A stretch of DNA of 48,998 bases, taken from positions 1-48,998 of the forward strand of contig JACRIL010000028.1 in NCBI GenBank assembly GCA_016235825.1. Direction: 5' to 3'. Position numbers and translations under genes: made by a program. The notes under the pieces are model-generated. The model did no database searches and was not told the origin of the DNA. It saw only the letters and a list, made by a program, of their open reading frames with translations. The stretch comes from Planctomycetota bacterium. Its GTDB lineage: Bacteria; Planctomycetota; Phycisphaerae; SM23-33. Position 1 is the first letter of the stretch; each line of letters begins with the position of its first letter. This document shows, one piece after another, positions 1 through 7,086 of this stretch.

Positions 1-192
1 ATAGGAACATGCCGATCTAGGGTTGGAGATTGGCTCCGGCGATTTGGGCAAAATCGACTGGATGGCTTGGCGGACTTGCACCGGTCGGGGCGGCCTGTCG
101 AAATTACGCCTCTGGAGCGGCACCAAGTGATTGCCACTGCCGCGGAGTCGTTACATCCGCATGAACACAGAAGACAAACGCTCGTTGCAAGA
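1..192 (+). pseudogene. IS630-type transposase remnant (N-terminal HTH part), cut by window edge
   Basis: Forward frame 1 from the left edge reads VGDWLRRFGQNRLDGLADL and then HRSGRPVEIT-PLERHQVIATA. This is the typical linker of IS630-family transposases: the end of a winged helix-turn-helix, then G-L-x-x-L-x-D-x-x-R-S-G-R-P and the start of the next helical domain. The protein similarity fades around position 150-190, where intergenic repeat sequence begins, and there is no DDE catalytic domain afterwards. It is therefore a broken transposase. Its 5' part lies outside the window, so an in-frame start cannot be judged. Confidence 0.6.
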
Positions 193-244
193 ACCATCAA
201 GCCGGTGGCATGTCCGGATTTAGCGCCGAGAGGTATAAATCGGA

Positions 245-283
245 CGGCATGTTCGCATCTGTTTGCGAGCATGTGCTTTTTTC
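245..283 (+). repeat. Palindrome repeat P, copy 1 (hairpin with constant loop, then T-run)
   Basis: A 10-bp stem (one G-T pair) at 249-274 encloses the loop TCTGTT and is followed by GTGCTTTTTT. Three more copies with different arms but the same loop and T-run occur at 796-837, 23383-23424 and 23482-23525. The form is that of an intrinsic terminator, but it lies next to no clear gene end. Confidence 0.6.
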
Positions 284-421
284 CCATCATTCCGGCCAAA
301 CCGATCGGCGGCATACCGACAGCCCTTTCCTCAGATCATCCCTCTGTTACAATAATATATCCATGTCGGACGTAAAATGCCAGACCGAACGCCGGGGTAA
401 TGGGTCAGTTACAGAGGGATT

Positions 422-523
422 GTGGTGCGGGCATCCTGCCTGCAACTCCAGGAATAAAAAAATACAGGCGAGACGCCCGTGCTACTGTGAGACGGCCTTT
501 TTCAACAGGCTGGTAGGACGGCG
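422..523. repeat. Hairpin repeat W, copy 1
   Basis: Contains the hairpins GGGCATCCTGCC and GGCGAGACGCC and ends in TTTTTCAACAGGCTGGTA. The same building blocks recur at 23758-23792, 30721-30880 and 41563-41684. It is non-coding; short ORFs across it are not credible. Confidence 0.6.
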
Positions 524-626
524 GCACCAGTCAGACCCGTTCACGGGGCTTTGCCCCGCCGAAGGCGGGTGTAGACCGGGGCCTTTGGCCCCGGGATGTT
601 GATCGCCGCCAATGGCTGCCCCAAAT

Positions 627-720
627 TTTCGCTCGCGCCACGGCAGATGAGGCTGAATTCCGGAACGCCCCGGCCGATGGCCTTCGTCGATTCATAAAGC
701 CGTTTTGGAATGAAACGGCT
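627..720. repeat. Partial copy of repeat Z
   Basis: Carries GCGCCACGGCAGATGAG and nearby GGAACGCCCC, also found in the longer Z copies at 23602-23740 and 36591-36716. The GC-rich hairpin half of the element is missing here. From 193 to 731 I see only repeats and no supported gene. Confidence 0.4.
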
Positions 721-731
721 GTCGAAAAATG

Positions 732-761
732 TTGTCCGGCTCTGATTCACAAAGGTATAAT
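732..761 (+). promoter_or_regulatory. Sigma70-type promoter for the lipoprotein gene
   Basis: TTGTCC at 732-737 and a perfect TATAAT at 756-761 are separated by 18 bp. Transcription would start near 768, giving a leader of about 53 nt to the ATG at 821. The promoter sits directly at the end of a repeat block. Confidence 0.5.
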
Positions 762-795
762 ACTCCTTGAAAGGACGGACGGTGGAGTTGACGGC

Positions 796-837
796 AAAAA
801 AAGAACATAGTCACATACAGATGTGGCCATGGCATCC
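796..837 (-). repeat. Palindrome repeat P, copy 2 (overlaps the start of the next gene)
   Basis: On the reverse strand it reads CCATGGCCACATCTGTATG, then the complementary arm and a run of seven T. The stem is 11 bp with one mismatch and one G-T pair. It is the reverse-oriented partner of the copy at 245-283 and covers the ATG at 821. Confidence 0.6.
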
Positions 838-1549
838 GTTTTTACCTCCTGGCGCGATAACCAAAATTGGCATCGGTCTGTTGTGGATAGTTTTGACAGG
901 TTGTTTTTTTGGTGGATGTGTTTATCATTCTGATCCGGCAAAAACTCTCAAATGCGTCATCAAAGATCAAGTAACAAAAGAACCATTGAATATGATAATA
1001 GCTGTTTCATATTCAACATCGGGAAGCATAACGGCCAGATCTGCTTCGGGTTGGAAAAAAGCAAACATCGATAAAATCGCGATAGTTGAAGGAAAAGATG
1101 CGAGGATTCAAATTCCGGATTTCTACACTTGCATATCAGACAATACCATAAGTTACAAAAGTCGCGATGTCATGATATTTTCGCCCGATCATTGGCCAAA
1201 GATTGGCTATGGCGAAAATGTTATGCCCGGTGATGTTTTTGGTCCAAGATGGTATTTGAGTAGCGAGGAAACACATCTTGTTCCATTGAATCTGTCTACT
1301 ACGAACGCCGTGGAGGATGAATTCCATGGGCTCAACGGAGTGTCTGACTTTAAAGAAGTAATCGGAGATGATGATTTTTGGAAAAAACTCAGGGAAAGAT
1401 ATAAGTTCGAGCTGGATCGACGGCAGATTGCCATGATTGCCGAAGTAATGCTTGCGGCATGGGAGAAATTTCAACAACTGTACCCGGAGGGAAAAGAGGA
1501 TTTTCTGGAGACGATCGAGTGGCTGAAAACTGTCAAGGCCGGCAAATGA
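821..1549 (+). CDS. Hypothetical lipoprotein with carboxypeptidase-regulatory-like start
   Basis: About 242 residues from the ATG at 821; the frame is also open back to a TTG at 767, but that stretch is repeat sequence. A hydrophobic segment (around residues 13-27) leads into L-T-G-C and F-G-G-C, either of which could be a lipobox, so I expect an exported, lipid-anchored protein. The segment just after it (CVIKDQVTKEPLNMIIAVSY) resembles the first strands of carboxypeptidase-regulatory-like beta domains. The C-terminal 60 residues are probably helical. Base composition is clearly more AT-rich than the genes that follow, which suggests acquisition. The start region overlaps palindrome repeat P, so an original start may have been replaced. 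No function can be assigned. Confidence 0.65.
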   Translation: MWPWHPFLPPGAITKIGIGLLWIVLTGCFFGGCVYHSDPAKTLKCVIKDQVTKEPLNMIIAVSYSTSGSITARSASGWKKANIDKIAIVEGKDARIQIPDFYTCISDNTISYKSRDVMIFSPDHWPKIGYGENVMPGDVFGPRWYLSSEETHLVPLNLSTTNAVEDEFHGLNGVSDFKEVIGDDDFWKKLRERYKFELDRRQIAMIAEVMLAAWEKFQQLYPEGKEDFLETIEWLKTVKAGK

Positions 1550-1573
1550 TAATTGGGTAGGATTTTTCCGCGC

Positions 1574-2197
1574 TCACGTTGATATTTTCGAGCAGATGAC
1601 AGTGAAGTCGTGTGGGAGGTAGTCGTTGACAATTTTTATATCACCGGGCAGGTGGGCCAGCCACAGGGCGGCCTGGGCGGGACAGAAGCTGCGATACCGC
1701 TTGTCGCTGCCGGGTGCGCGGGCGTTGAGGAGGTTAAAGACCAGGTGCCGGCCGGCCAGGTCGTACAGCCGCCTGACGGCCCGCGGGGTGAAGTCGTCGT
1801 TGTTGCCCATCTCGAGGTTGAACGCACCGGAGCAGAAGACCACGTCGAATCGGCCTGGCCCCAGTGCATCCCGATGCGAATCGCCATCGCTGAAGATGTC
1901 GGCCAGGACAAGGCGGGCCTGTGGATGCTGCCGGCGGGCGTGGTCGAGCATTTCCTGGAGGATGTCCACGCCGGTGTAATGGGCGTCGATGCCGCGGCTT
2001 TGAAGGAATCCATATAAATCGGCCAGGCCGCAGCCGACGTCCAGGAGACTCGCCCCGGTCAGCGGAACGTGCTTTGCCAATATTTCAAACCTGATCTGCT
2101 GGCTCTGCTGGCTGGCCCAGTCGAGCTTCTGGTAATTCTGCCCGCTCTTTTTGATGAGCGGCGTGTAATGTTTGCGGATTTTTTTAATCTTGCTCAT
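1574..2197 (-). CDS. Class I SAM-dependent methyltransferase
   Basis: 207 residues. Motif I of Rossmann-fold methyltransferases, LLDVGCGLADLYGFL, lies at residues 51-65, followed by an acidic strand end (YTGVDIL) and the motif-IV-like FDVVFCSGAFNLEMG. A catalytic or substrate domain cannot be named, so the substrate is unknown. Its start overlaps the end of the upstream 543-residue gene by 14 nt, so the two are probably co-transcribed and translationally coupled, downstream of dapF. The protein could methylate a small molecule or a protein. It ends close to the converging lipoprotein gene. Confidence 0.85.
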   Translation of the reverse strand: MSKIKKIRKHYTPLIKKSGQNYQKLDWASQQSQQIRFEILAKHVPLTGASLLDVGCGLADLYGFLQSRGIDAHYTGVDILQEMLDHARRQHPQARLVLADIFSDGDSHRDALGPGRFDVVFCSGAFNLEMGNNDDFTPRAVRRLYDLAGRHLVFNLLNARAPGSDKRYRSFCPAQAALWLAHLPGDIKIVNDYLPHDFTVICSKIST

Positions 2198-3815
2198 TTT
2201 GAATCACGCTGCCCCAGGGTTCCTGGGAAATTTCGGCCCTGGCGATCAGATCATTGTAGAAATCCTGACCGCCCAACGCCAGCGCCCACGGCAGGGGTGC
2301 GCCGCGTGAATCCCAATAGTCGAGTTGCGACGCCTGCCAGTCGCGGTCGATCTGCCGCAGCGTCTGCCACGCCAGTTCCCGTTCAATCTGTTTGGCCCGC
2401 CTGGAAAGTTCCTGGATTTCTCCGCCCTTTGGATCGACCTTGGCGAGTTGCCTGCGGCGGGCGTCGAGGCTGTTGAGTTCCTCAGATTCTTGGGTGAAGG
2501 TCTGCTTCTGCCAGCCGGCCCGGCCCTGCCGGTCGCGGAAAGATTCCAGCCGGTCCGCGGCCTCTTGCATGATTCGCCGCCAGTCGGCCGAAAGGCTGTC
2601 GGCGGATATTTCATCCCGGCCGAAATAGGACGCAAGATGCGTGGGCAGATGAATCAGCGTCTGGCATCCGGCGAGGCGATCCAACAGCCTCATCCGGACG
2701 CGGGTGATCGGATTCAGGGGCGTATCCAGCAGGCCGGCAGTGGAAAGTTTGGAATAAAACAGGTGCGCTGCCGGCATATATGACGACCCGCGGTAGGGCA
2801 GGGCGAGCGATTTTCCATCCGGCCCGGCCGTCGCCTGCATAACCAGCAGGACGGCCTTGCCCGCAAGGGCGATCACGCCAGCCCCGGACAGTTGTTCAAG
2901 GGGCAGCCGGCCGTCGGCTTTCAGCGGGAATGTCTCATCGCCAAGCTGGATGGCAGGGTCTTTCAGAAAAGCCTGCGTGCGGACCTGCCGGCCGGCGCGA
3001 GACAGAATCGCGAAGAAGGGAAGTTCCCCGGCGTCAACATCCAGCCGCTGCACGCCCACGCCGGCCTCTTCGACCGCCTGATTATATAATTCGCACGCCT
3101 GCTCGTACCGTCGGGTGAACAGTTCGAGCAGGGCGATCTGCGATGTCCGCCGCCGGATGGAAAAAAGTTCCGAGGCGAACCTGATATCCGTCGAGCCGCC
3201 CAAGTGCAGTTCCAGCCAGGCGCGATAAAGGTCCACGAGCCGCAACACCGGATTCGACCGGGCGAAATCCTCGACGAATCTGTTCTGCGATGCGAACCAA
3301 TCCGTCAGGCGCTCTTGCGGCTGGGGTTGCGGGAATCTTTCGAGCATCTCCCGTTGGGCCAGCTTCATCAGTTCCCGCAGGTGTTCCACCGTTTCAGCCA
3401 GGCCAAGGTCGCCGATGACCCTGTGATGCCGCCGGTCGCCGGCGTAGCTTGAGCCGGTAAGCTGCCAGTTGTCGGCCGGCGAGAATTCGTCATAAAGTTC
3501 GTCCACCGATTTTTCGAGTTGGCGGGCCAGCGCGGCGGTCTTCTGGGCGGTGAACGGCTCGAAGTCGCGGATTTCCACGGGAAGACGGCCCAGAAAACCG
3601 CTGTAAAATGCCGCGGCCCCCCAGTCCTGCCCGCCGCTGCGATAGAACCGCTCGCGGGCGATCCGCATGGGCTGGTCGGCTTTTGCCCCCATGGCTGTGA
3701 AGGCCACGTCCACGTCTTCGACGAACTGGCAAGGTTTGTGTCCGGCGGCGGCCAAGGCCGAGAGTTTCGGGATTACGTCCCACAGGCTGGAGCAGTTCTG
3801 GTCGATGCTGAACAT
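2184..3815 (-). CDS. Conserved-looking hypothetical protein, 543 aa
   Basis: A long soluble protein with good GC-rich codon use throughout, placed 4 nt after dapF and overlapping the methyltransferase gene by 14 nt, so it is the middle gene of a three-gene unit. I see no signal peptide, membrane segment or nucleotide-binding motif. The N-terminal half is rich in helix-forming sequence and aromatic residues; residues about 425-490 (many E, R, K, Q and L at heptad-like spacing) are likely to form a coiled coil, and the protein ends in an acidic tail. I do not recognise the family. The position with dapF does not by itself show a role in cell-wall synthesis. Confidence 0.8.
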   Translation of the reverse strand: MFSIDQNCSSLWDVIPKLSALAAAGHKPCQFVEDVDVAFTAMGAKADQPMRIARERFYRSGGQDWGAAAFYSGFLGRLPVEIRDFEPFTAQKTAALARQLEKSVDELYDEFSPADNWQLTGSSYAGDRRHHRVIGDLGLAETVEHLRELMKLAQREMLERFPQPQPQERLTDWFASQNRFVEDFARSNPVLRLVDLYRAWLELHLGGSTDIRFASELFSIRRRTSQIALLELFTRRYEQACELYNQAVEEAGVGVQRLDVDAGELPFFAILSRAGRQVRTQAFLKDPAIQLGDETFPLKADGRLPLEQLSGAGVIALAGKAVLLVMQATAGPDGKSLALPYRGSSYMPAAHLFYSKLSTAGLLDTPLNPITRVRMRLLDRLAGCQTLIHLPTHLASYFGRDEISADSLSADWRRIMQEAADRLESFRDRQGRAGWQKQTFTQESEELNSLDARRRQLAKVDPKGGEIQELSRRAKQIERELAWQTLRQIDRDWQASQLDYWDSRGAPLPWALALGGQDFYNDLIARAEISQEPWGSVIQNEQD

Positions 3816-3819
3816 CGGC

Positions 3820-4755
3820 TCAGGCCCGGCGGCAGCACGTGCAGCGTTTCGGCAGGGCGATTCGGAGCTGATCGCCGTGCAGGCGGCCCCGGCAGATGAA
3901 CCGGACGATGGTGTCCAGGCAGAGTTCGTCGACGGTCAGGTCGTCTTTGAGTGAGAAGAAGACGCGAAGCACGTCGCCGCTGTGTGCGCGGACGAAGACC
4001 GGCGTGTCGCACGATCTGATAGATTTGTTCCAGTTGAACCTGATGGCCGAGAGGATCGCCGCAGACGCCGAGCCGGTCCCGCAGGCGAGCGTCTCGCCCT
4101 CGACGCCGAACTCGAACGTCCGGACCGCGATGCTGCCCTCGCCCAGCACCTGCACGAAGTTGACGTTGGCGCCGCGGGGGGCGAAATATTCGTGGTTGCG
4201 TATGGCCGCGCCCAGCTCGGGCACGTTGACCGCTTCGATGTCCTCGACGAAGCATACCGCGTGCGGCACGCCTGTTACGACGTGGTCGCACATGATTACC
4301 GTGCCGTTGAGCCGGAGTCTGACGTCCCGCCTGATGTCCCGCGGCAGGGGGATGCAGACGCGGATGTAGTTGCCTTCGACCCTTTTGCCGACGACGACGC
4401 CGGCCGGCGTGTGGATTTTGACTTCGCCGTTATCGACCCAGCCGCCGTCCATCGCCCACGCGGCGAAACAGGCCGTGCCGTTGCCGCAGAGTTCAACCTC
4501 GCTGCCGTCGGGGTCGAAGTGCCTTGCCGCAATGTCCGCGGCCTGGCCGTCGACGCTGCGGCAGGCGAAGATCATGCCGTCGGCTCCGACCGACATCCCC
4601 CGCCTGCAAAGCGTGCGGATAAAATGTCCACATCTCCGTTTGTCGGCCAGCAGCCAGTCCAGTTCGCCGTCGCGGTTGTCGATGCAGATAAAGTCGTTGC
4701 CGCTGCCGGACAGCGTCAGAAATTCCAGGCCATTCATGTCGTCGTCGGTTGTCAT
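3820..4755 (-). CDS. dapF: Diaminopimelate epimerase DapF
   Basis: Interconverts LL- and meso-diaminopimelate, the last step before meso-DAP is used for lysine and peptidoglycan. Both family signatures are present: ELCGNGTACFA holding the first catalytic cysteine and GETLACGTGSASAA holding the second, plus the N-terminal SGSGNDF. The protein is 311 residues from the ATG at 4755, which has AGGTG six bases upstream; a GTG at 4764 in the same frame is less well placed. The C-terminus is somewhat longer than in the common enzyme and ends in a cysteine-rich CTCCRRA. It is the first gene of a unit with the 543-residue protein and the methyltransferase. A DAP-type cell wall is implied. Confidence 0.95.
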   Translation of the reverse strand: MTTDDDMNGLEFLTLSGSGNDFICIDNRDGELDWLLADKRRCGHFIRTLCRRGMSVGADGMIFACRSVDGQAADIAARHFDPDGSEVELCGNGTACFAAWAMDGGWVDNGEVKIHTPAGVVVGKRVEGNYIRVCIPLPRDIRRDVRLRLNGTVIMCDHVVTGVPHAVCFVEDIEAVNVPELGAAIRNHEYFAPRGANVNFVQVLGEGSIAVRTFEFGVEGETLACGTGSASAAILSAIRFNWNKSIRSCDTPVFVRAHSGDVLRVFFSLKDDLTVDELCLDTIVRFICRGRLHGDQLRIALPKRCTCCRRA

Positions 4756-4874
4756 CTGATTCACCTGTCCCGCCGGTCATTTGCTGGGGTTGCATCTTCC
4801 ATACAAGTATACGCCGCAAATGCCGATTTGTAAATGCCCGTCAATAGCGGATGCCGGAAATCCGCCGGATCGAA

Positions 4875-5804
4875 TCAGCTTTTTTTCCCGCGCAGGCCGC
4901 CAAGATCGGAAATGGCCTTGAGCATGTCGTCCTGCCACACCTGCTTTGCCTGCGACTTGGCCTGCGTCTGCTGGTCGGGTTTTGCCGGCGGACTTTCAAG
5001 ATCGGAAGCCGCCTTGGGATCATTTTGGGGCGGAACGGGTTTTATGCCTGACTTTGCGGCCGAATCCGGTTTCATGGGCGTTGTTTTCGTGGTGCCCAGG
5101 TTGTCGGATTTTGCCGGCGGAGCGGGAGGCGGAGGGATCGGCTTGACGCCGGACTTTGCCGCGGCATCCTGTTTTTGCGACACCGTTTTCGCGGCGTTCG
5201 GGTCTTCGGCTTTACCCGGCGGCGCGGGCAGATCAGGAATGGAATCGACGACCGATTTGGCCGGCGGTGCGGATGGCTGGGGAATCGGCTTGACGCCCGA
5301 CTTTGCCGCGGCGTCCTGTTTTAACGACGCTGTTTTTGCGGTGCTCAGGTCTTCGGAGTTGCCCGGCGGGGCGGACGGCTGAGGAATCGGCTTGACGCCC
5401 GATTTTGCCGCGGCGTCAGCTTGCGGCGGCGTTTTGTTCTCGGCGGCTGGCTTTGCCGGGGTTTTTAAATCCGACGCGGCCCTTGGATCCTTGACAACCT
5501 GCGCCGGCTTGGCGGACGACCTGGCTGACGGGTCCTTTTTCTCGCCGGCCGCAGGCATATCGGCCTGCTGTCCGGGCGGTTCGGCGTCGGCGCTGAGAGC
5601 CGGACTCGCGGGCTGCGACTCGGCCGGCGTTTTGAACAGGGCGTCCATCAGGCCGTCGGGCACCTTGAGGGCCGGAGCGTCCACGGACAGGCGGATCAGA
5701 AAGGCCTGTTTGCAGGCCGGGCACCGGCAGCCTTTGCCCAGCGCTGCCGAAGGCGCGTACAATTCCTTGCCGCACTTGGGACAGGTTACGATGCTGTCAG
5801 GCAT
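4875..5804 (-). CDS. Zinc-ribbon protein with Pro/Ala/Lys tandem repeats
   Basis: 309 residues. The N-terminus has a zinc ribbon with C8-x2-C11 and C28-x2-C31. The rest is low complexity and probably disordered, with four copies of a unit built on A-A-K-S-G-[VI]-K-P-[IV]-P separated by proline-rich linkers (residues about 130-280). It ends in a short helix-like segment rich in charged residues (QDDMLKAISDLGGLRGKK). GGAG lies seven bases before the ATG. The ribbon resembles those of the two small proteins just downstream (6116-6415 and 6462-6788), so the three may be related. No membrane segment is visible. The function is unknown; it may be a scaffold or tether. Confidence 0.75.
   Translation of the reverse strand: MPDSIVTCPKCGKELYAPSAALGKGCRCPACKQAFLIRLSVDAPALKVPDGLMDALFKTPAESQPASPALSADAEPPGQQADMPAAGEKKDPSARSSAKPAQVVKDPRAASDLKTPAKPAAENKTPPQADAAAKSGVKPIPQPSAPPGNSEDLSTAKTASLKQDAAAKSGVKPIPQPSAPPAKSVVDSIPDLPAPPGKAEDPNAAKTVSQKQDAAAKSGVKPIPPPPAPPAKSDNLGTTKTTPMKPDSAAKSGIKPVPPQNDPKAASDLESPPAKPDQQTQAKSQAKQVWQDDMLKAISDLGGLRGKKS
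5031..5418 (-). repeat. In-gene tandem repeat encoding AAKSGVKPIP units
   Basis: Four diverged copies of about 35-50 codons, with cores near 5031-5069, 5131-5170, 5281-5318 and 5381-5420. Two of the copies (5281 and 5381) are nearly identical over about 60 bp, consistent with recent copy-number change. All copies stay in frame. Confidence 0.8.
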
Positions 5805-6115
5805 ATCGTACTCCGGCGGAACTTTCTGACCGGTCTTGCAAAATCGCCCGGATGTATCAATAAAAACTCCCGCGGGACGCCAAACATTCGCCCGCGTGTT
5901 TCCGCATTATCAGGCATTATACATTTTTATCGCCGATTTTTAAATCTTTTCTTGACGCCATCCGGAAGGATTCCTTGTCTGAGCCAGCCGGAGGCCGGTG
6001 CGGGTTTCAGGCGGGCCTAAAGCTCTTGATTTGGAAATGTCGATAAAGTAACCTGATGATATGACTTGTGCTGCGCGGATATTGCGGTCTGGATGTCTTT
6101 GCGGCGGAGATGGAA
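5805..6115. other. Divergent intergenic region, 311 bp
   Basis: AT-richer than its flanks. A reverse-strand TATAAT at 5916-5921 could serve the repeat protein gene ending at 4875, but no good -35 box is visible. I see no gene, repeat or convincing promoter for the forward gene at 6116. Confidence 0.4.
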
Positions 6116-6415
6116 ATGATCGACTTTAAATGCCAGCGTTGCAGACAGCAGTTGAGCGTGCCTGACAGTCTGGTCGGCCAGCAGGAGCAGTGTCCCCATT
6201 GCGGCAAGACAAACATTGTGCCGTCGCAGGACCAGGCCGCTAAAAATCCCCTTACCCGCAAAGGCCCGACCTCTCTGGACACGATCAGTTCGTGGCTTCA
6301 GGGCACGGATTTTTCCAGCCTGGACCTGAACGCGCCGGCTGCGAAGAAGAAAAACGATTCCGCCGCCAGGCAAAGACCCGCCCATCATAAGGGCAAGAAG
6401 CCGCCGCAGACCTGA
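6116..6415 (+). CDS. Small zinc-ribbon protein, paralogue of the next gene
   Basis: 99 residues from the ATG at 6116, chosen because GGAG ends six bases upstream and because the convergent paralogue starts with the same M-I-[DE]-F. A four-cysteine ribbon (C6, C9, C26, C29) spans residues 1-30 with the pattern C-Q-x-C-x2-Q-[LI]-S-V-P-D-x-L-V-G. A linker then carries D-T-I-S-S-W, also present in the paralogue, followed by a basic, disordered tail. No enzyme domain is visible. It could act as a nucleic-acid or protein-binding adaptor. The two paralogues face each other, 46 bp apart. Confidence 0.7.
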   Translation: MIDFKCQRCRQQLSVPDSLVGQQEQCPHCGKTNIVPSQDQAAKNPLTRKGPTSLDTISSWLQGTDFSSLDLNAPAAKKKNDSAARQRPAHHKGKKPPQT

Positions 6416-6461
6416 GGCGAGGCTGCCCGATTTTATTTGCGGACTCCGGCGGGAAACGGCG

Positions 6462-6788
6462 TCAACCCTTGGCGCCAAGGTCTTTCAGAAAATCCTCGGT
6501 CTTCTTGTCCTTGGGTTTAACCTGAGGCCGGGTGGGATCCTTTTTGATTTCCTGTGCCGGCGTGAATACCTGAAGGGACATAATGGCTGAGTCGCTGGAT
6601 GCGATCCAACTGGCGATGGTGTCGCCCGAACTGGACTGGGGTTCGCCCAGCAGCTTGTCAAGATCGGTCATGGACATGCCCGGCACCGACATCGATTTGC
6701 CGCATCGCGGACAGGTCTCGGTCTTGCCCACGAGGCAGTCGGGCACGCTGATCTGCTCGCCGCATCCCTGGCATTCAAATTCGATCAT
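6462..6788 (-). CDS. Small zinc-ribbon protein, paralogue of the previous gene
   Basis: 108 residues from the ATG at 6788, with GGAG eight bases upstream. Zinc ribbon C6, C9, C26, C29 with ISVPDCLVG in the middle, then D-T-I-A-S-W and a lysine-rich C-terminal tail. The paralogy with the forward gene at 6116 is clear in both the ribbon and the D-T-I-[SA]-S-W motif, so the pair arose by duplication with inversion. A good promoter (6863-6892) and a hairpin in the leader (6802-6819) lie upstream, so expression may be controlled in the leader. Molecular role unknown. Confidence 0.75.
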   Translation of the reverse strand: MIEFECQGCGEQISVPDCLVGKTETCPRCGKSMSVPGMSMTDLDKLLGEPQSSSGDTIASWIASSDSAIMSLQVFTPAQEIKKDPTRPQVKPKDKKTEDFLKDLGAKG

Positions 6789-6801
6789 CGTCGGCTCTCC
6801 G

Positions 6802-6819
6802 GAAAGGCAAATGCCTTTC
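6802..6819 (-). promoter_or_regulatory. Leader hairpin directly before the ribosome site
   Basis: GAAAGGCA and TGCCTTTC form a perfect 8-bp stem with a 2-nt gap (in practice a shorter stem with a larger loop). It ends one base before the GGAG of the zinc-ribbon gene starting at 6788, so it could control access of ribosomes. Confidence 0.35.
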
Positions 6820-6862
6820 AAATCCATTCATGACGACAGGCCCGTTCCCTGGGCATTCATGA

Positions 6863-6892
6863 ATTATAAACGCTGACCTGCCGTAATTCCAA
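6863..6892 (-). promoter_or_regulatory. Sigma70-type promoter of the 6462-6788 gene
   Basis: On the reverse strand, TTGGAA (6887-6892) and TATAAT (6863-6868) are 18 bp apart. Transcription would begin near 6856, giving a leader of about 68 nt. From 6893 to 7086 I see nothing else. Confidence 0.5.
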
Positions 6893-7086
6893 GCCCATTT
6901 GCGCGCCGGCGCCGGCCGAAAACGCGAATAATCCGATTCGGGAGCGGATTTATTGCGATTTTCGGAGACCAGGACGACGAACTGCCGGCAAAGCTTTTTT
7001 ACCGGCCGAGTCGATCGGCCATCTGAAGACGGCCGGAAAACGGCCTGGCGATTCGGCAAGGCGTTCGGGGTGTGGCGGCACGGTTT

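Noticed and set aside
67..375. Forward frame of 102 codons taken as a complete gene
   Set aside because: The first part is the IS630 transposase frame, which enters from the window edge; the rest is repeat sequence.
541..750. Small reverse frame of 69 codons
   Set aside because: It lies in repeat sequence (Z and W pieces); the peptide reflects the repeat, not a gene.
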